Positions 42,921-52,125 are shown, counted from the stretch's first letter. The stretch is DNA of 64,000 nucleotides from JBNGOQ01 sp050589645 (GCF_050589645.1 NZ_JBNGOQ010000005.1:248001-312000), one strand, 5' to 3'. The notes: a model not told the origin generated them from the letters alone. Numbers and translations are program-made.

Positions 42921-44759
42921 ATGGCTGAAGAAAAAACAACAGCTCCGGCAGAAGAAGTTACCGAAGCTAAACAAGAAACAAAAGTAGAAGCCCCTGCACA
43001 GGACCCTAAAGAGTTTTTGGAAAGTTTTGATTGGGAAAAGTACGAGCAGGGAATTGAGCGCGTTGAAGATTCCAAACTAAAGGAGTTCGAGACCTTGGTC
43101 GCAGAAAATTTCGTGGATACCGCCGATGAGGAGGTTGTAGAAGGTACCGTGGTGTACCTTACCGATCGGGAAGCTATCATTGATATCAATGCGAAGTCCG
43201 AAGGTGTCATTTCCTTGAACGAGTTCCGCTACAATCCGGACTTGAAGGTTGGTGACAAGGTAGAGGTGTTGATAGACATACGCGAAGATAAAAGCGGACA
43301 ATTGGTATTGTCCCACAGAAAAGCCAGGACCATTATGGCCTGGGATAGGGTAAATGCCGCCCATGACAAGGAAGAGGTAGTGACCGGTTTCGTAAAATGT
43401 AGGACCAAGGGAGGAATGATCGTTGATGTTTTTGGCATCGAGGCCTTCTTGCCAGGTTCCCAAATTGATGTGAAACCTATTCGCGACTACGATCAGTACG
43501 TTGGGAAGACTATGGAGTTCAAAGTGGTAAAGATCAACCACGAGTTTAAGAACGTTGTTGTTTCCCATAAAGCCTTGATCGAAGCGGATATCGAAGAACA
43601 GAAGAAAGAGATCATCAGTCAGCTCGAAAAGGGACAAGTACTGGAAGGGGTTGTAAAAAATATTACCTCTTACGGGGTGTTTATCGACCTTGGAGGTGTA
43701 GACGGATTGGTACATATCACCGACCTGTCCTGGAGCAGGATCAATCACCCGAACGAAGTGGTGGAATTGGATCAAAAATTGAACGTGGTCATCCTGGATT
43801 TTGATGACAACAAATCACGGATCCAATTGGGTCTAAAACAATTGTCCAAACATCCTTGGGATGCCTTGAGCGAAGAGATCAAGATAGGCGATAAGGTGAA
43901 AGGCAAAGTAGTGGTCATTGCCGATTACGGTGCATTTATTGAAGTAGCCGAAGGCGTTGAGGGATTGATCCACGTTTCGGAAATGTCCTGGTCTACCCAC
44001 TTGCGTTCCGCGCAGGACTTTGTTAAGGTAGGCGATGCCGTAGAAGCCGTAGTGCTCACCTTGGATCGTGAAGACAGAAAAATGTCCTTGGGCATCAAGC
44101 AATTGACCCCGGATCCTTGGACCGATATTACTACCAAATACCCTGTAGGTTCCAGACACAAAGGTATCGTAAGGAACTTCACCAATTTTGGCGTATTTGT
44201 AGAACTGGAGGAAGGAATAGACGGATTGATCTATATCTCCGACCTTTCCTGGACCAAAAAAGTGAAGCACCCGTCCGAATTTGTGACGGTGGGCGATACT
44301 TTGGAAGTTGAGGTATTGGAACTCGATGTTGACGGTCGCAAATTAAGCTTGGGCCACAAGCAGACCACAGAGAACCCATGGGACAAGTACGAGAAAGAAT
44401 TTGCCCTGGGTACCGTGCACAAAGCTGCTATCACTGAGATTGTAGATAAAGGTGCAACCATAGATTTTAATGATGATATCACTGCTTTTGTTCCACAGCG
44501 TCATTTGGAAAAAGAGGATGGCAAAAAATTGGGCAAAGGTGAGGAAGCAGAATTTAAGATCATTGAATTCAACAAGGAGTTTAAGCGTGTAGTGGCTAGC
44601 CATACCGCAATCTTTAGGGAAGAAGAGCAACGTAATGTAAGGGCAGCGGCCAAAAAAGCCAAAGCCAGTGCTGACGAGGCCAAACCCACATTGGGGGATG
44701 CCAATGAAAAATTGCAGGCCTTAAAGGACAAAATGGAAGCCGATTCCAAGAAGAAGTAA
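42921..44759 (+). CDS. rpsA: 30S ribosomal protein S1
   Basis: The 612-residue protein has an acidic, glutamate-rich N-terminal extension (about 1-60) and six S1 RNA-binding domains. The central and C-terminal repeats are clear (GVFIDLGGVDGLVHITDLSW, AFIEVAEGVEGLIHVSEMSW, GVFVELEEGIDGLIYISDLSW). S1 binds mRNA at the ribosome and helps translation start, which matters in Bacteroidota where Shine-Dalgarno sequences are weak. A lysine-rich tail ends the protein. It has its own promoter and terminator. Confidence 0.97.
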   Translation: MAEEKTTAPAEEVTEAKQETKVEAPAQDPKEFLESFDWEKYEQGIERVEDSKLKEFETLVAENFVDTADEEVVEGTVVYLTDREAIIDINAKSEGVISLNEFRYNPDLKVGDKVEVLIDIREDKSGQLVLSHRKARTIMAWDRVNAAHDKEEVVTGFVKCRTKGGMIVDVFGIEAFLPGSQIDVKPIRDYDQYVGKTMEFKVVKINHEFKNVVVSHKALIEADIEEQKKEIISQLEKGQVLEGVVKNITSYGVFIDLGGVDGLVHITDLSWSRINHPNEVVELDQKLNVVILDFDDNKSRIQLGLKQLSKHPWDALSEEIKIGDKVKGKVVVIADYGAFIEVAEGVEGLIHVSEMSWSTHLRSAQDFVKVGDAVEAVVLTLDREDRKMSLGIKQLTPDPWTDITTKYPVGSRHKGIVRNFTNFGVFVELEEGIDGLIYISDLSWTKKVKHPSEFVTVGDTLEVEVLELDVDGRKLSLGHKQTTENPWDKYEKEFALGTVHKAAITEIVDKGATIDFNDDITAFVPQRHLEKEDGKKLGKGEEAEFKIIEFNKEFKRVVASHTAIFREEEQRNVRAAAKKAKASADEAKPTLGDANEKLQALKDKMEADSKKK

Positions 44760-44780
44760 GCTTTCTGCAATAAACAAGGA

Positions 44781-44812
44781 AAAGCCCTGGCCTCTGGTCG
44801 GGGCTTTTTTGT
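44781..44812 (+). terminator. Terminator of rpsA
   Basis: AAAGCCCTGG pairs with CGGGGCTTT around CCTCTGGT, followed by a T-run to 44811. Confidence 0.88.
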
Positions 44813-44897
44813 TGGCCCCACAGAACGTTGGGTCCAATTTTTAACCTTTACAGCTTCGGATGTCCAATATGTCCAAAGAAGTTTGGGGAGAAATCCC

Positions 44898-44905
44898 TAT
44901 TTTTG
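44898..44905 (+). promoter_or_regulatory. -7 box of the pyrR-pyrB operon
   Basis: TATTTTTG matches TAnnTTTG and lies 28 bases before the pyrR ATG. The leader is too short to hold a PyrR attenuator. Confidence 0.55.
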
Positions 44906-44933
44906 TACTGCAAAAGTGTTGGGCACCTAACCT

Positions 44934-45473
44934 ATGAGTCAAAAAGTACTGCTTTCCTCAAAAGAGATACACATTATACTACACCGCTTGGCCTGTCAAC
45001 TTTTGGAAAATCATTTGGATTTCAAGGATACGGTACTTGTGGGCCTACAGCCCCGTGGCATCTTTTTGGCCGAAAGACTCACCAAAATACTAAAGGAGGA
45101 ATACGGCGTAAAGGAAATAAATCTGGGATTTTTGGACATTACCTTTTACAGGGACGATTTTCGTCGGGGAGAAAAGACCCTGGAGGCCAACACGACGCGG
45201 ATCGATTTTTTGGTAGATGATAAAAAAGTGGTCTTTATAGATGATGTCCTGTACACCGGAAGAAGCATCCGGGCGGCCCTCACGGCCATCCAATCCTTCG
45301 GAAGACCTAAGGAAATAGAATTGTTGACCTTGATCGATAGGCGTTTTAGCAGACATTTGCCCATACAACCCAACTATCGAGGAAGGCAGGTAGATGCAAT
45401 CAATGAGGAGAAAGTGAAAGTGATGTGGGAAGAAAATGATGGACAGGATCTGATATATTTGGTAAGTAAATAA
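44934..45473 (+). CDS. pyrR: PyrR bifunctional regulator / uracil phosphoribosyltransferase
   Basis: The 179-residue protein has the phosphoribosyltransferase fold. The PRPP-binding motif is VVFIDDVLYTGRSIRAAL (about 97-114) and GLQPRGIFLAERL is near the N-terminus; RQVDAINEEKVKV fits the PyrR C-terminal region. In Gram-positive bacteria PyrR binds pyr leader RNA; in Bacteroidota the regulatory role is less certain. It precedes pyrB by six bases, so a pyrimidine link is clear. Confidence 0.93.
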   Translation: MSQKVLLSSKEIHIILHRLACQLLENHLDFKDTVLVGLQPRGIFLAERLTKILKEEYGVKEINLGFLDITFYRDDFRRGEKTLEANTTRIDFLVDDKKVVFIDDVLYTGRSIRAALTAIQSFGRPKEIELLTLIDRRFSRHLPIQPNYRGRQVDAINEEKVKVMWEENDGQDLIYLVSK

Positions 45474-45479
45474 GCAAGA

Positions 45480-46406
45480 ATGAGCGAATTAAGTGTAAAG
45501 CACTTGTTGGGAATCAAATACCTTACAAAAAAGGATATTCAGCTTATTTTTGAAACGGCAGATCATTTTAAGGAGGTCATCAATAGATCCATCAAGAAAG
45601 TACCCTCCCTACGCGATATTACCATTGCCAATATCTTCTTTGAGAACAGCACCCGAACCAAGCTTTCCTTTGAGTTGGCCGAGAAACGTCTGTCCGCGGA
45701 TGTCATCAATTTTTCGGCGGCACAATCTTCGGTAAAAAAAGGGGAAACCCTTATAGATACGGTGAACAACATCCTGTCCATGAAGGTAGATATGGTGGTC
45801 ATGCGCCATCCCAACCCCGGAGCAGGGATCTTTTTGTCCGAACATATAAAGGCGGCGATCATCAACGCGGGCGATGGTGCACATGAACACCCCACCCAGG
45901 CCCTTTTGGATTCTTTTTCGATCCGGGAGAAATTGGGCGATGTGGGTGGCAAAAATGTGGTAATCGTAGGGGACATTCTGCACTCAAGGGTGGCGCTCTC
46001 CAATATTTTTGCCCTAAAACTGCAGGGTGCACAGGTTAAGGTGTGCGGCCCTAGGACCTTGATTCCCAAACATATTGAATCCCTGGGCATTGGAGTGGAG
46101 ACCGATCTGAGAAAGGCCTTGAACTGGTGCGATGTGGCCAATATGTTACGCATACAGAACGAAAGGATGGACATTAGCTATTTTCCCACTACGCGTGAGT
46201 ATACGCAGCAGTATGGTATCAACAAGGAAGTACTTAACAGCTTGGATAAGGAAATAGTGATCATGCATCCCGGACCCATTAACCGTGGCGTGGAAATAAC
46301 CAGCGATGTGGCAGATTCTGACCAGTCCATTATACTGAACCAGGTTGAGAACGGAGTGGCCATTCGCATGGCTGTGATATACTTATTGGCTTCAAAAATA
46401 AAATAG
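45480..46406 (+). CDS. pyrB: Aspartate carbamoyltransferase catalytic subunit
   Basis: The 308-residue enzyme has the carbamoyl-phosphate motif FFENSTRTKLSFELA, the loop SSVKKGETLIDT, HPTQALLDSF and the C-terminal HPGPINRGVEI. It condenses carbamoyl phosphate and aspartate, the first committed step of pyrimidine synthesis. No pyrI regulatory subunit is adjacent. It is the second gene of a likely four-gene transcript with pyrR and two small downstream genes. Confidence 0.97.
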   Translation: MSELSVKHLLGIKYLTKKDIQLIFETADHFKEVINRSIKKVPSLRDITIANIFFENSTRTKLSFELAEKRLSADVINFSAAQSSVKKGETLIDTVNNILSMKVDMVVMRHPNPGAGIFLSEHIKAAIINAGDGAHEHPTQALLDSFSIREKLGDVGGKNVVIVGDILHSRVALSNIFALKLQGAQVKVCGPRTLIPKHIESLGIGVETDLRKALNWCDVANMLRIQNERMDISYFPTTREYTQQYGINKEVLNSLDKEIVIMHPGPINRGVEITSDVADSDQSIILNQVENGVAIRMAVIYLLASKIK

Positions 46407-46413
46407 ACGGCGT

Positions 46414-46746
46414 ATGATTTTTGACAAAGAAGGTACTACCACCATAGTTTTCCAAGAGGATATTTCATTACGGCAATTCTTGGAAAACCTGAACAAGGCG
46501 TATCCCAAATTAAAGAATGACAATATTATTGTAAACCTTTTTTCCTTTTCCCGATTTACTGCCGGGGATGTACTGGAGTTCCTGGAACTGTCCAATACCC
46601 ATAGGGGTTCAGGGAAATCGTTTGTATTAGTCACCAATAAGGTGTCTTTCGACGAGGTTCCCGATGAGGTCTGTGTGGTACCCACGGTACGGGAGGCTAA
46701 GGACATTATAGAAATGGAAGAAATAGAACGGGATCTGGATCTGTAA
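46414..46746 (+). CDS. Small STAS-like protein of unknown function
   Basis: The 110-residue soluble protein alternates strands and helices (TTTIVFQEDISLRQFLENL, NIIVNLFSFSRFTAGDVLEF, FVLVTNKVSFDEVPDE, VCVVPTVREAKDIIEMEE), an arrangement like a STAS domain. I do not see the conserved serine of anti-sigma antagonists. It lies eight bases after pyrB and four before a DUF3291 gene. In related genomes similar proteins sit near rnz. Function is not assigned. Confidence 0.8.
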   Translation: MIFDKEGTTTIVFQEDISLRQFLENLNKAYPKLKNDNIIVNLFSFSRFTAGDVLEFLELSNTHRGSGKSFVLVTNKVSFDEVPDEVCVVPTVREAKDIIEMEEIERDLDL

Positions 46747-46750
46747 CTTT

Positions 46751-47233
46751 ATGGAGGAATATCAATTGGCTCAAATTAATATTGCAAGGGCGCTTGCACC
46801 CATGGACAGTCCGGTAATGGCCGATTTTGTCAATAACCTGGACCGGATCAATGCCTTGGCCGAACAAAGTGAGGGCTTTGTATGGCGCTTGCAGGATGAA
46901 AATAACAATGCCACCGCTATCCAAGCCTTCGAAGATGATTTTATCATCGTCAACATGTCGGTCTGGACCTCTATGGAAGATTTGTTCAATTTTACGTACA
47001 AATCCGACCACGTGGCCATTTTTACAAGAAGAAAGGAGTGGTTTAGTGCTATGCAGGAAATGCACATGGCATTCTGGTATATTAAAAAAGGAACCATACC
47101 CACGGTAGCCGAGGCGAAACTTAGGCTAAGTTACCTCAATACGCACGGCGAGACCCCATATGCGTTTACTTTTAAGGGCAAGTTTACCCCAGAGGACCTC
47201 AGAGACTACACGCCACAAACCTTAAACAGTTAG
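46751..47233 (+). CDS. DUF3291 domain-containing protein
   Basis: The 160-residue soluble protein fits DUF3291, a dimeric alpha/beta-barrel type domain. Key stretches are YQLAQINIARALAPMDSPVM, NMSVWTSMEDLFNFTYKSDH and HMAFWYIKKGTIPTVAEAK. Members are often compared with antibiotic-biosynthesis monooxygenase-like folds, but no activity is established. It is last in the pyr transcript; a repeat island follows. Confidence 0.88.
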   Translation: MEEYQLAQINIARALAPMDSPVMADFVNNLDRINALAEQSEGFVWRLQDENNNATAIQAFEDDFIIVNMSVWTSMEDLFNFTYKSDHVAIFTRRKEWFSAMQEMHMAFWYIKKGTIPTVAEAKLRLSYLNTHGETPYAFTFKGKFTPEDLRDYTPQTLNS

Positions 47234-47460
47234 CAGTGGGCAGTTGGCAGTGTTGGGTTTTATGTGTTGAGTGATGAACGATGAATTGGCAATGCGCTCG
47301 GCGCTAGGCGTATGGCGCGATGTATTTTATCCGGCAGTTAACAATGAACAATAAGCAATGAACAATAAACAATGCCCAAGCTTGAATCTGAAACCAGAAA
47401 CCTATAACAGTAGGCAGTTGGCAGTGAACAACAGGCAGCAGGGCTGGGTAATGGTGCCAT
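47234..47460. repeat. Heptad-word repeat island E, left part
   Basis: Bases 47234-47246 are GCAGTGGGCAGTTG words. Bases 47247-47345 are an inverted copy of the module at 19827-19937 (GATGAATTGGCAATGCG, GGCGCGATG). Then AACAATA/AACAATG words and GCAGTTG words continue to 47445. No gene is seen. Confidence 0.82.
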
Positions 47461-47537
47461 AGATTCCTCGCAGGCTCGGAATGACAAATCAATGCGTATT
47501 GTCATTCAGAGCGTAGCGCAGCGAAGCGAAGAATCTC
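47461..47537. repeat. Palindromic repeat element, copy 4
   Basis: A 77-base imperfect palindrome from AGATTCCTCGCAGGCTCGG to GCGAAGAATCTC, with AATGACAA/TTGTCATT inside. Downstream (47538-47642) come AACAATA words and an exact 7-base phasing of AACC (AACCTTA, AACCAGA, AACCTTG, AACCTCT) up to rnz. Confidence 0.88.
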
Positions 47538-47642
47538 GAACCTTTAAACATGGGCAGTGAACAATAAGCAATAAAAAATGACCCGTTCTTAAACCTTAAA
47601 CCAGAAACCTTGAACCTCTAACCCTAAACCAGGAACCAACAT

Positions 47643-48548
47643 ATGAAATTACACATCCTGGGTTGTTATGCCGCTACACCACGTACCCTAACGAACCCCA
47701 CAGCACAGATCCTTGAACTGAAGGGACAGCTTTTTTTGATAGACTGCGGGGAGGGCACACAGGTACAACTGCGCAAGAGCAAGCTAAAATTTTCCAAGAT
47801 AGACCACATATTTATTTCCCATTTGCACGGCGACCATTTTTTTGGCCTGCCCGGTCTTATTTCCACTTTTAGGTTATTGGGAAGGAAGAAGGAATTGCAT
47901 ATCTATGGCCCAAAGGGTATCAAAGGGGCCATAACCCTGCTTTTGAAGTTAGGGGACTCATGGACCGATTATCCTTTGATCTTCCACGAAATGACCTCAA
48001 AAAAACCAGAACGCATCTTGGAGGACGACAAACTTACCGTTACTACCATTCCTTTGAAGCACAGGGTATATACCAATGGCTTCCTGTTCCGCGAAAAAGT
48101 GGGCCCTCGTAAGTTAAACCTGGCCGAGGTACAACGATATGGAATAGGCAAGTACAACTATAATGGCATCAAAAATGGGGACGACATAACATTGGACGAC
48201 GGTACCCTGATACCGAACGCGGAGCTCACCTTGGACCCGCCAAAACCAAAGAGCTATGCCTATTGCAGCGACACGGGCCATGCCCCCGAAATTGTGCCAA
48301 TGATTAAAAATGTGGATGTCCTCTATCACGAATCTACCTTTTTGGATTCGGAGGCCCATTTGTCCACAAAAACAAAGCATTCCACCGCCAAAGAGGCCGC
48401 TTCCATAGCCAAGGCGGCGGGGGTGGGGCAATTGATTCTGGGCCATTATTCCACACGCTACAAATCCATTTACCTTTTTAAGGAGGAAGCCCAAGAAATT
48501 TTTGATAGGGTGGAACTGTCGGATGATGGAAAAGTGTTCGAGTTTTGA
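47643..48548 (+). CDS. rnz: Ribonuclease Z
   Basis: The 301-residue metallo-beta-lactamase-fold nuclease has the zinc motif ISHLHGDHFFG (His60, His62, Asp64, His65), the family start LHILGCYAATPRTLTNPTAQ, YCSDTGHAPE and GHYSTRYK near the end. It trims the 3-prime trailer of tRNA precursors. Length is that of short-form RNase Z. It is enclosed, with pdxH, by two homologous repeat islands. Confidence 0.96.
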   Translation: MKLHILGCYAATPRTLTNPTAQILELKGQLFLIDCGEGTQVQLRKSKLKFSKIDHIFISHLHGDHFFGLPGLISTFRLLGRKKELHIYGPKGIKGAITLLLKLGDSWTDYPLIFHEMTSKKPERILEDDKLTVTTIPLKHRVYTNGFLFREKVGPRKLNLAEVQRYGIGKYNYNGIKNGDDITLDDGTLIPNAELTLDPPKPKSYAYCSDTGHAPEIVPMIKNVDVLYHESTFLDSEAHLSTKTKHSTAKEAASIAKAAGVGQLILGHYSTRYKSIYLFKEEAQEIFDRVELSDDGKVFEF

Positions 48549-48608
48549 TGTGCGCAATTTGCCATCTTTTGCCCAACTTTGTTTATCTTGTTTTTGAATT
48601 GATGTAAA

Positions 48609-49256
48609 ATGCAAAAGGACCTAGGAAACTATAGGAAAACGTATACCAAAAGCGCGCTTAGTGAGGATTCCATTTCCGATAATCCCATGGAGCTTTTTCA
48701 GCGATGGTTCTATGAGGTGGAAGCTTCCGAGGGCGTGGATGAACCCAATGCGATGACGCTTTCCACCATGGGTTTGGACGGTTTTCCAAAAAACAGGGTA
48801 GTCCTGCTAAAAAAATACACCTTTGAGGGCTTTATTTTTTACACCAACTACGAAAGTGAAAAGGGGAAGGCCATAGCCAAGAACCCCAATGTATGCCTTT
48901 CTTTTTTTTGGCCCAATATGGAACGGCAAATTATCATAAAAGGGAAGGTCGAAAAAATAGCGGCTAATTTGTCCGATGGGTATTTTGAATCGAGGCCGGA
49001 AGGCAGTAAATTGGGCGCTATCGTGTCCGACCAAAGTGCCGTGATCCAATCTCGCGAGGAATTGGAAGAAGGCCTGCGAAAACTGGAAAAGGAATATGAG
49101 GGCAAGGAAATAGAAAGACCAAACTTTTGGGGCGGATATATCGTTAAACCAGTTTCCCTAGAGTTCTGGCAGGGCAGACCCAATAGGCTGCATGACAGAA
49201 TACGGTATAACCTACAAGCGGATTACAACTGGAAAATAGAACGTTTGGCACCGTAG
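48609..49256 (+). CDS. pdxH: Pyridoxamine 5-prime-phosphate oxidase
   Basis: The 215-residue FMN enzyme has the substrate/FMN elements MTLSTMGLDGFPKNRVVLLK, SFFWPNMERQIIIKGKVEK, SDQSAVIQSREEL and the C-terminal FWQGRPNRLHDRIRY. It oxidises pyridoxine or pyridoxamine 5-prime-phosphate to pyridoxal phosphate. Length is normal. It lies 60 bases after rnz; a common transcript is possible. Confidence 0.96.
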   Translation: MQKDLGNYRKTYTKSALSEDSISDNPMELFQRWFYEVEASEGVDEPNAMTLSTMGLDGFPKNRVVLLKKYTFEGFIFYTNYESEKGKAIAKNPNVCLSFFWPNMERQIIIKGKVEKIAANLSDGYFESRPEGSKLGAIVSDQSAVIQSREELEEGLRKLEKEYEGKEIERPNFWGGYIVKPVSLEFWQGRPNRLHDRIRYNLQADYNWKIERLAP

Positions 49257-49372
49257 GCATCAATGAACAATTAGCAATAATCAATGATCAATAAACAATG
49301 CCCAACCTTGAACCTGAAACTTATAACAGTAGGCAGTAGGCAGTAGACAGTAAGCAGTAGGTAATGGTACCA
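49257..49372. repeat. Heptad-word repeat island F, left part
   Basis: AACAATG/AACAATT words (49261-49300), then GCAGTAG/ACAGTAA words (49325-49360). The 49280-49558 stretch is homologous, in the same orientation, to 47365-47640. No gene is seen. Confidence 0.82.
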
Positions 49373-49450
49373 GAGATTCCTCGCAGGCTCGGAATGACAA
49401 ATCAATGTGCATTGTCATTCAGAGATGAGCGCAGCGAAGCGAAGAATCTC
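49373..49450. repeat. Palindromic repeat element, copy 5
   Basis: A 78-base copy from GAGATTCCTCGCAGGCTCGG to GCGAAGAATCTC, very close to copy 4. From 49451 to 49558 follow AACAATG and AACCAGA words up to the phosphatase gene. Confidence 0.88.
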
Positions 49451-49558
49451 GAACCTTTAAACGTGGACCATTGACGGTTAGCAGTAAACAATGAACAATT
49501 AGCAATAAAAAATGGTAGGTTCTTAAACCAGAAACCCACAGACCATCAACTAGCAATA

Positions 49559-50044
49559 ATGAAGCGATTAATTTTAGTACGGCACGGAAAGTCCTCTTGG
49601 GAGTATCAAGTCAATGACAAGGATAGGCCCCTGAAAGAAAGGGGAATTCGGGATGGCCATTTGGTACTTTCAGAATTTAAATCTCTGGGCGTACTTCCCG
49701 ATGCCATTTTTTCCAGCCCTGCCAACAGGGCACTGCACACCTGTATGATCTTTTTACGTGGACTCGATTTCCCCTTTACTTCCTTTCAGCTTACCGATTT
49801 CCTGTACGATTTTTCAGGGGAGAGCGTCTTTACCTTCGTGACCAATTTGGACGACACCCTGGATACGGTAATGTTATTTGGGCACAATTATGCCTTTACC
49901 AATGTGGCCAATACCTATGGCAGTACCTCCATAGACAATGTTCCCACCTCTGGCCTGGTACAGATAAATTTCAATATTGACCACTGGAAAGATGCAGATA
50001 AGGGCATCACCAAACATACCCTTTTCCCAAAACAACTTAGATAA
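49559..50044 (+). CDS. SixA-like histidine phosphatase
   Basis: The 161-residue protein has the histidine phosphatase motif LVRHGKSSWEY at the N-terminus and the second catalytic His in VMLFGHNYAFTNVA. This is the short SixA-type branch, known to act on phosphohistidine or small phosphorylated targets. Its stop codon overlaps the ppk1 start by one base (TAATG), so it is translated with ppk1. Confidence 0.9.
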   Translation: MKRLILVRHGKSSWEYQVNDKDRPLKERGIRDGHLVLSEFKSLGVLPDAIFSSPANRALHTCMIFLRGLDFPFTSFQLTDFLYDFSGESVFTFVTNLDDTLDTVMLFGHNYAFTNVANTYGSTSIDNVPTSGLVQINFNIDHWKDADKGITKHTLFPKQLR

Positions 50045-52125
50045 TGAAGAAAGTCAAAAACCAATACATTAATAGGGAAATTAGCTGGTTGCGCTTTAAT
50101 GAAAGGGTATTGCAGGAAAGTGCGGACAAAAAGGTCCCTCTCATAGAACGCATTCGGTTTCTCGGCATATTTTCCAATAACTTGGACGAGTTTTTCAAGG
50201 TGCGCTATGCCACGGTAAAGCGGATTGTTGACGCGGGGAAGTCGGGCAAGCGCGTGTTGGGAGGGGAAACGGCAAAAGATCTGTTGGAAGAAATCACCAA
50301 AATCGTTATTAAGCAACAGGCCGAAAGCTTGGAGGTTCTAGGAGATATTGAACGGGAACTGGAGGCCCAGAATATTTTTATGATCAATGAAACCGAAATC
50401 TCCGAGGAGCAGGCCGAATTTGCGAAGAATTATTTTGCGCAAAAGGTGAGCCCTGTCCTAATGACGATTATTTTAAATGACCTTACGCGCTTTCCTACCT
50501 TAAATGATACCGCGGCCTACCTGGCTGTAAAAATAGTATTGAAAACGGAGGATGGTTCCCCGCCGGAACCGTCAAAGGAATTGCGCTATGCCCTCATAGA
50601 GATTCCAAAGGGGATAGACCGTTTCGTGGTGTTTCCCAAGGAAGGCGACAAAAATCACATCATCGTACTGGACGATTTGATCCGGTACTCGCTGGATAGC
50701 ATCTTCAATATGTTCGATTACAAGTCCATCTCGGCCCATATGATCAAGATTACCCGGGATGCCGAACTCGATATGGACAACGATCTGAGTAAAAGTTTTA
50801 TCGAAAAGATATCCAGCAGTGTGGAGCACCGCAAGATCAGCAACCCTGTCCGCTTTGTTTATGACAAGAGCATAGCAAGGGATACGCTTCAATTTCTCAA
50901 GGAGAAAATGCATATAGCGGATACGGATAGCGTTATTCCCGGCGGGCGTTATCACAATAGAAGGGACTATATGGGCTTTCCCAGTCTGGGCAGGGAAGAT
51001 TTGATGTATAAAAAGATCACCGCACTTCCCGTCAAAGGCTTCAATTTGGAGGGCAGCGTCTTGGAACAGATTTCCCAGCGCGATTATTTGCAGTACACCC
51101 CTTATCATACCTTTTCCTATGTCATAAAATTTTTGAGGGAAGCAGCCTTGGATCCCAAGGTGAAAAGTATCAAGATTACCGTATATCGCTTGGCCAACAA
51201 TTCGCAGGTGGCGGCTTCCTTGATCAATGCCGCAAAGAATGGAAAACAGGTTACGGTGCAGATAGAGTTGCAGGCCCGCTTTGATGAACAGGCTAACATT
51301 CAATATGCGGAGCAACTACAGGCAGAGGGAATCCGATTGATCTTTGGGGTACCGGGCCTTAAGGTACACAGCAAAATTTGCCTGATCGAACGGGAAGAAG
51401 ATAAAGGACTTAGGAGATATGGTTTTGTAAGCACGGGCAATTTTAATGAATCCACGGCCAAAATTTACACAGATTACACCTTGTTTACGGCAAATGACAA
51501 AATCCTGAAGGAATTGAACAAGGTGTTCGATTTCTTTGAAACCACCTATAAGATCAAAAAATACAAACATCTTATCGTCTCTCCCCACTATACCAGCAAT
51601 GTATTCGAAAAATTGATGGAAAACGAAATTGCCAATGCCATTGTGGGCAAGGAGGCCTTTATTAGGATAAAAATGAACAGCCTGACCTCATACAAAATGG
51701 TAGACAAATTGTATGAGGCCAGTAGGGCAGGGGTTAAGGTTCAATTGATCGTCAGGGGCGTTTGCTGCTTAATTCCGGGAGTGGAGGACATGAGCGAGAA
51801 TATTGAGGCCATTAGCGTGGTGGACAAGTTTCTGGAGCACCCCAGAGTATTTATCTTTGGGAACGATCAGGACCCGAAAGTATATATCTCATCTGCCGAT
51901 TGGATGACACGTAACCTGGACTACCGGGTGGAGGTAGGCTGTCCTATTTATGATCCGGAGATAAAACAGGAGTTGATCGAAACCTTTGAGATCTCATGGA
52001 ACGATAATGTAAAGGCCAGGGTCTTTACGGAAAAACAGGACAATGCTTACCGAAAAAACGACAAATTTAAGGTAAGGTCCCAGTTTGCCACGTATGACTA
52101 CTACCTACAAAAGTTAAATTCCTAA
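50044..52125 (+). CDS. ppk1: Polyphosphate kinase 1
   Basis: The 693-residue enzyme has the PPK1 domains in order: N-terminal helical (REISWLRFNERVLQESADK), head domain, and two phospholipase-D-like catalytic domains. The autophosphorylated His is at about 442 in LKVHSKICLIER; STGNFNESTAKIYTDYTLF follows. It reversibly makes polyphosphate from ATP. It lies between a SixA-like gene and ppx, a complete polyphosphate cassette. Confidence 0.97.
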   Translation: MKKVKNQYINREISWLRFNERVLQESADKKVPLIERIRFLGIFSNNLDEFFKVRYATVKRIVDAGKSGKRVLGGETAKDLLEEITKIVIKQQAESLEVLGDIERELEAQNIFMINETEISEEQAEFAKNYFAQKVSPVLMTIILNDLTRFPTLNDTAAYLAVKIVLKTEDGSPPEPSKELRYALIEIPKGIDRFVVFPKEGDKNHIIVLDDLIRYSLDSIFNMFDYKSISAHMIKITRDAELDMDNDLSKSFIEKISSSVEHRKISNPVRFVYDKSIARDTLQFLKEKMHIADTDSVIPGGRYHNRRDYMGFPSLGREDLMYKKITALPVKGFNLEGSVLEQISQRDYLQYTPYHTFSYVIKFLREAALDPKVKSIKITVYRLANNSQVAASLINAAKNGKQVTVQIELQARFDEQANIQYAEQLQAEGIRLIFGVPGLKVHSKICLIEREEDKGLRRYGFVSTGNFNESTAKIYTDYTLFTANDKILKELNKVFDFFETTYKIKKYKHLIVSPHYTSNVFEKLMENEIANAIVGKEAFIRIKMNSLTSYKMVDKLYEASRAGVKVQLIVRGVCCLIPGVEDMSENIEAISVVDKFLEHPRVFIFGNDQDPKVYISSADWMTRNLDYRVEVGCPIYDPEIKQELIETFEISWNDNVKARVFTEKQDNAYRKNDKFKVRSQFATYDYYLQKLNS

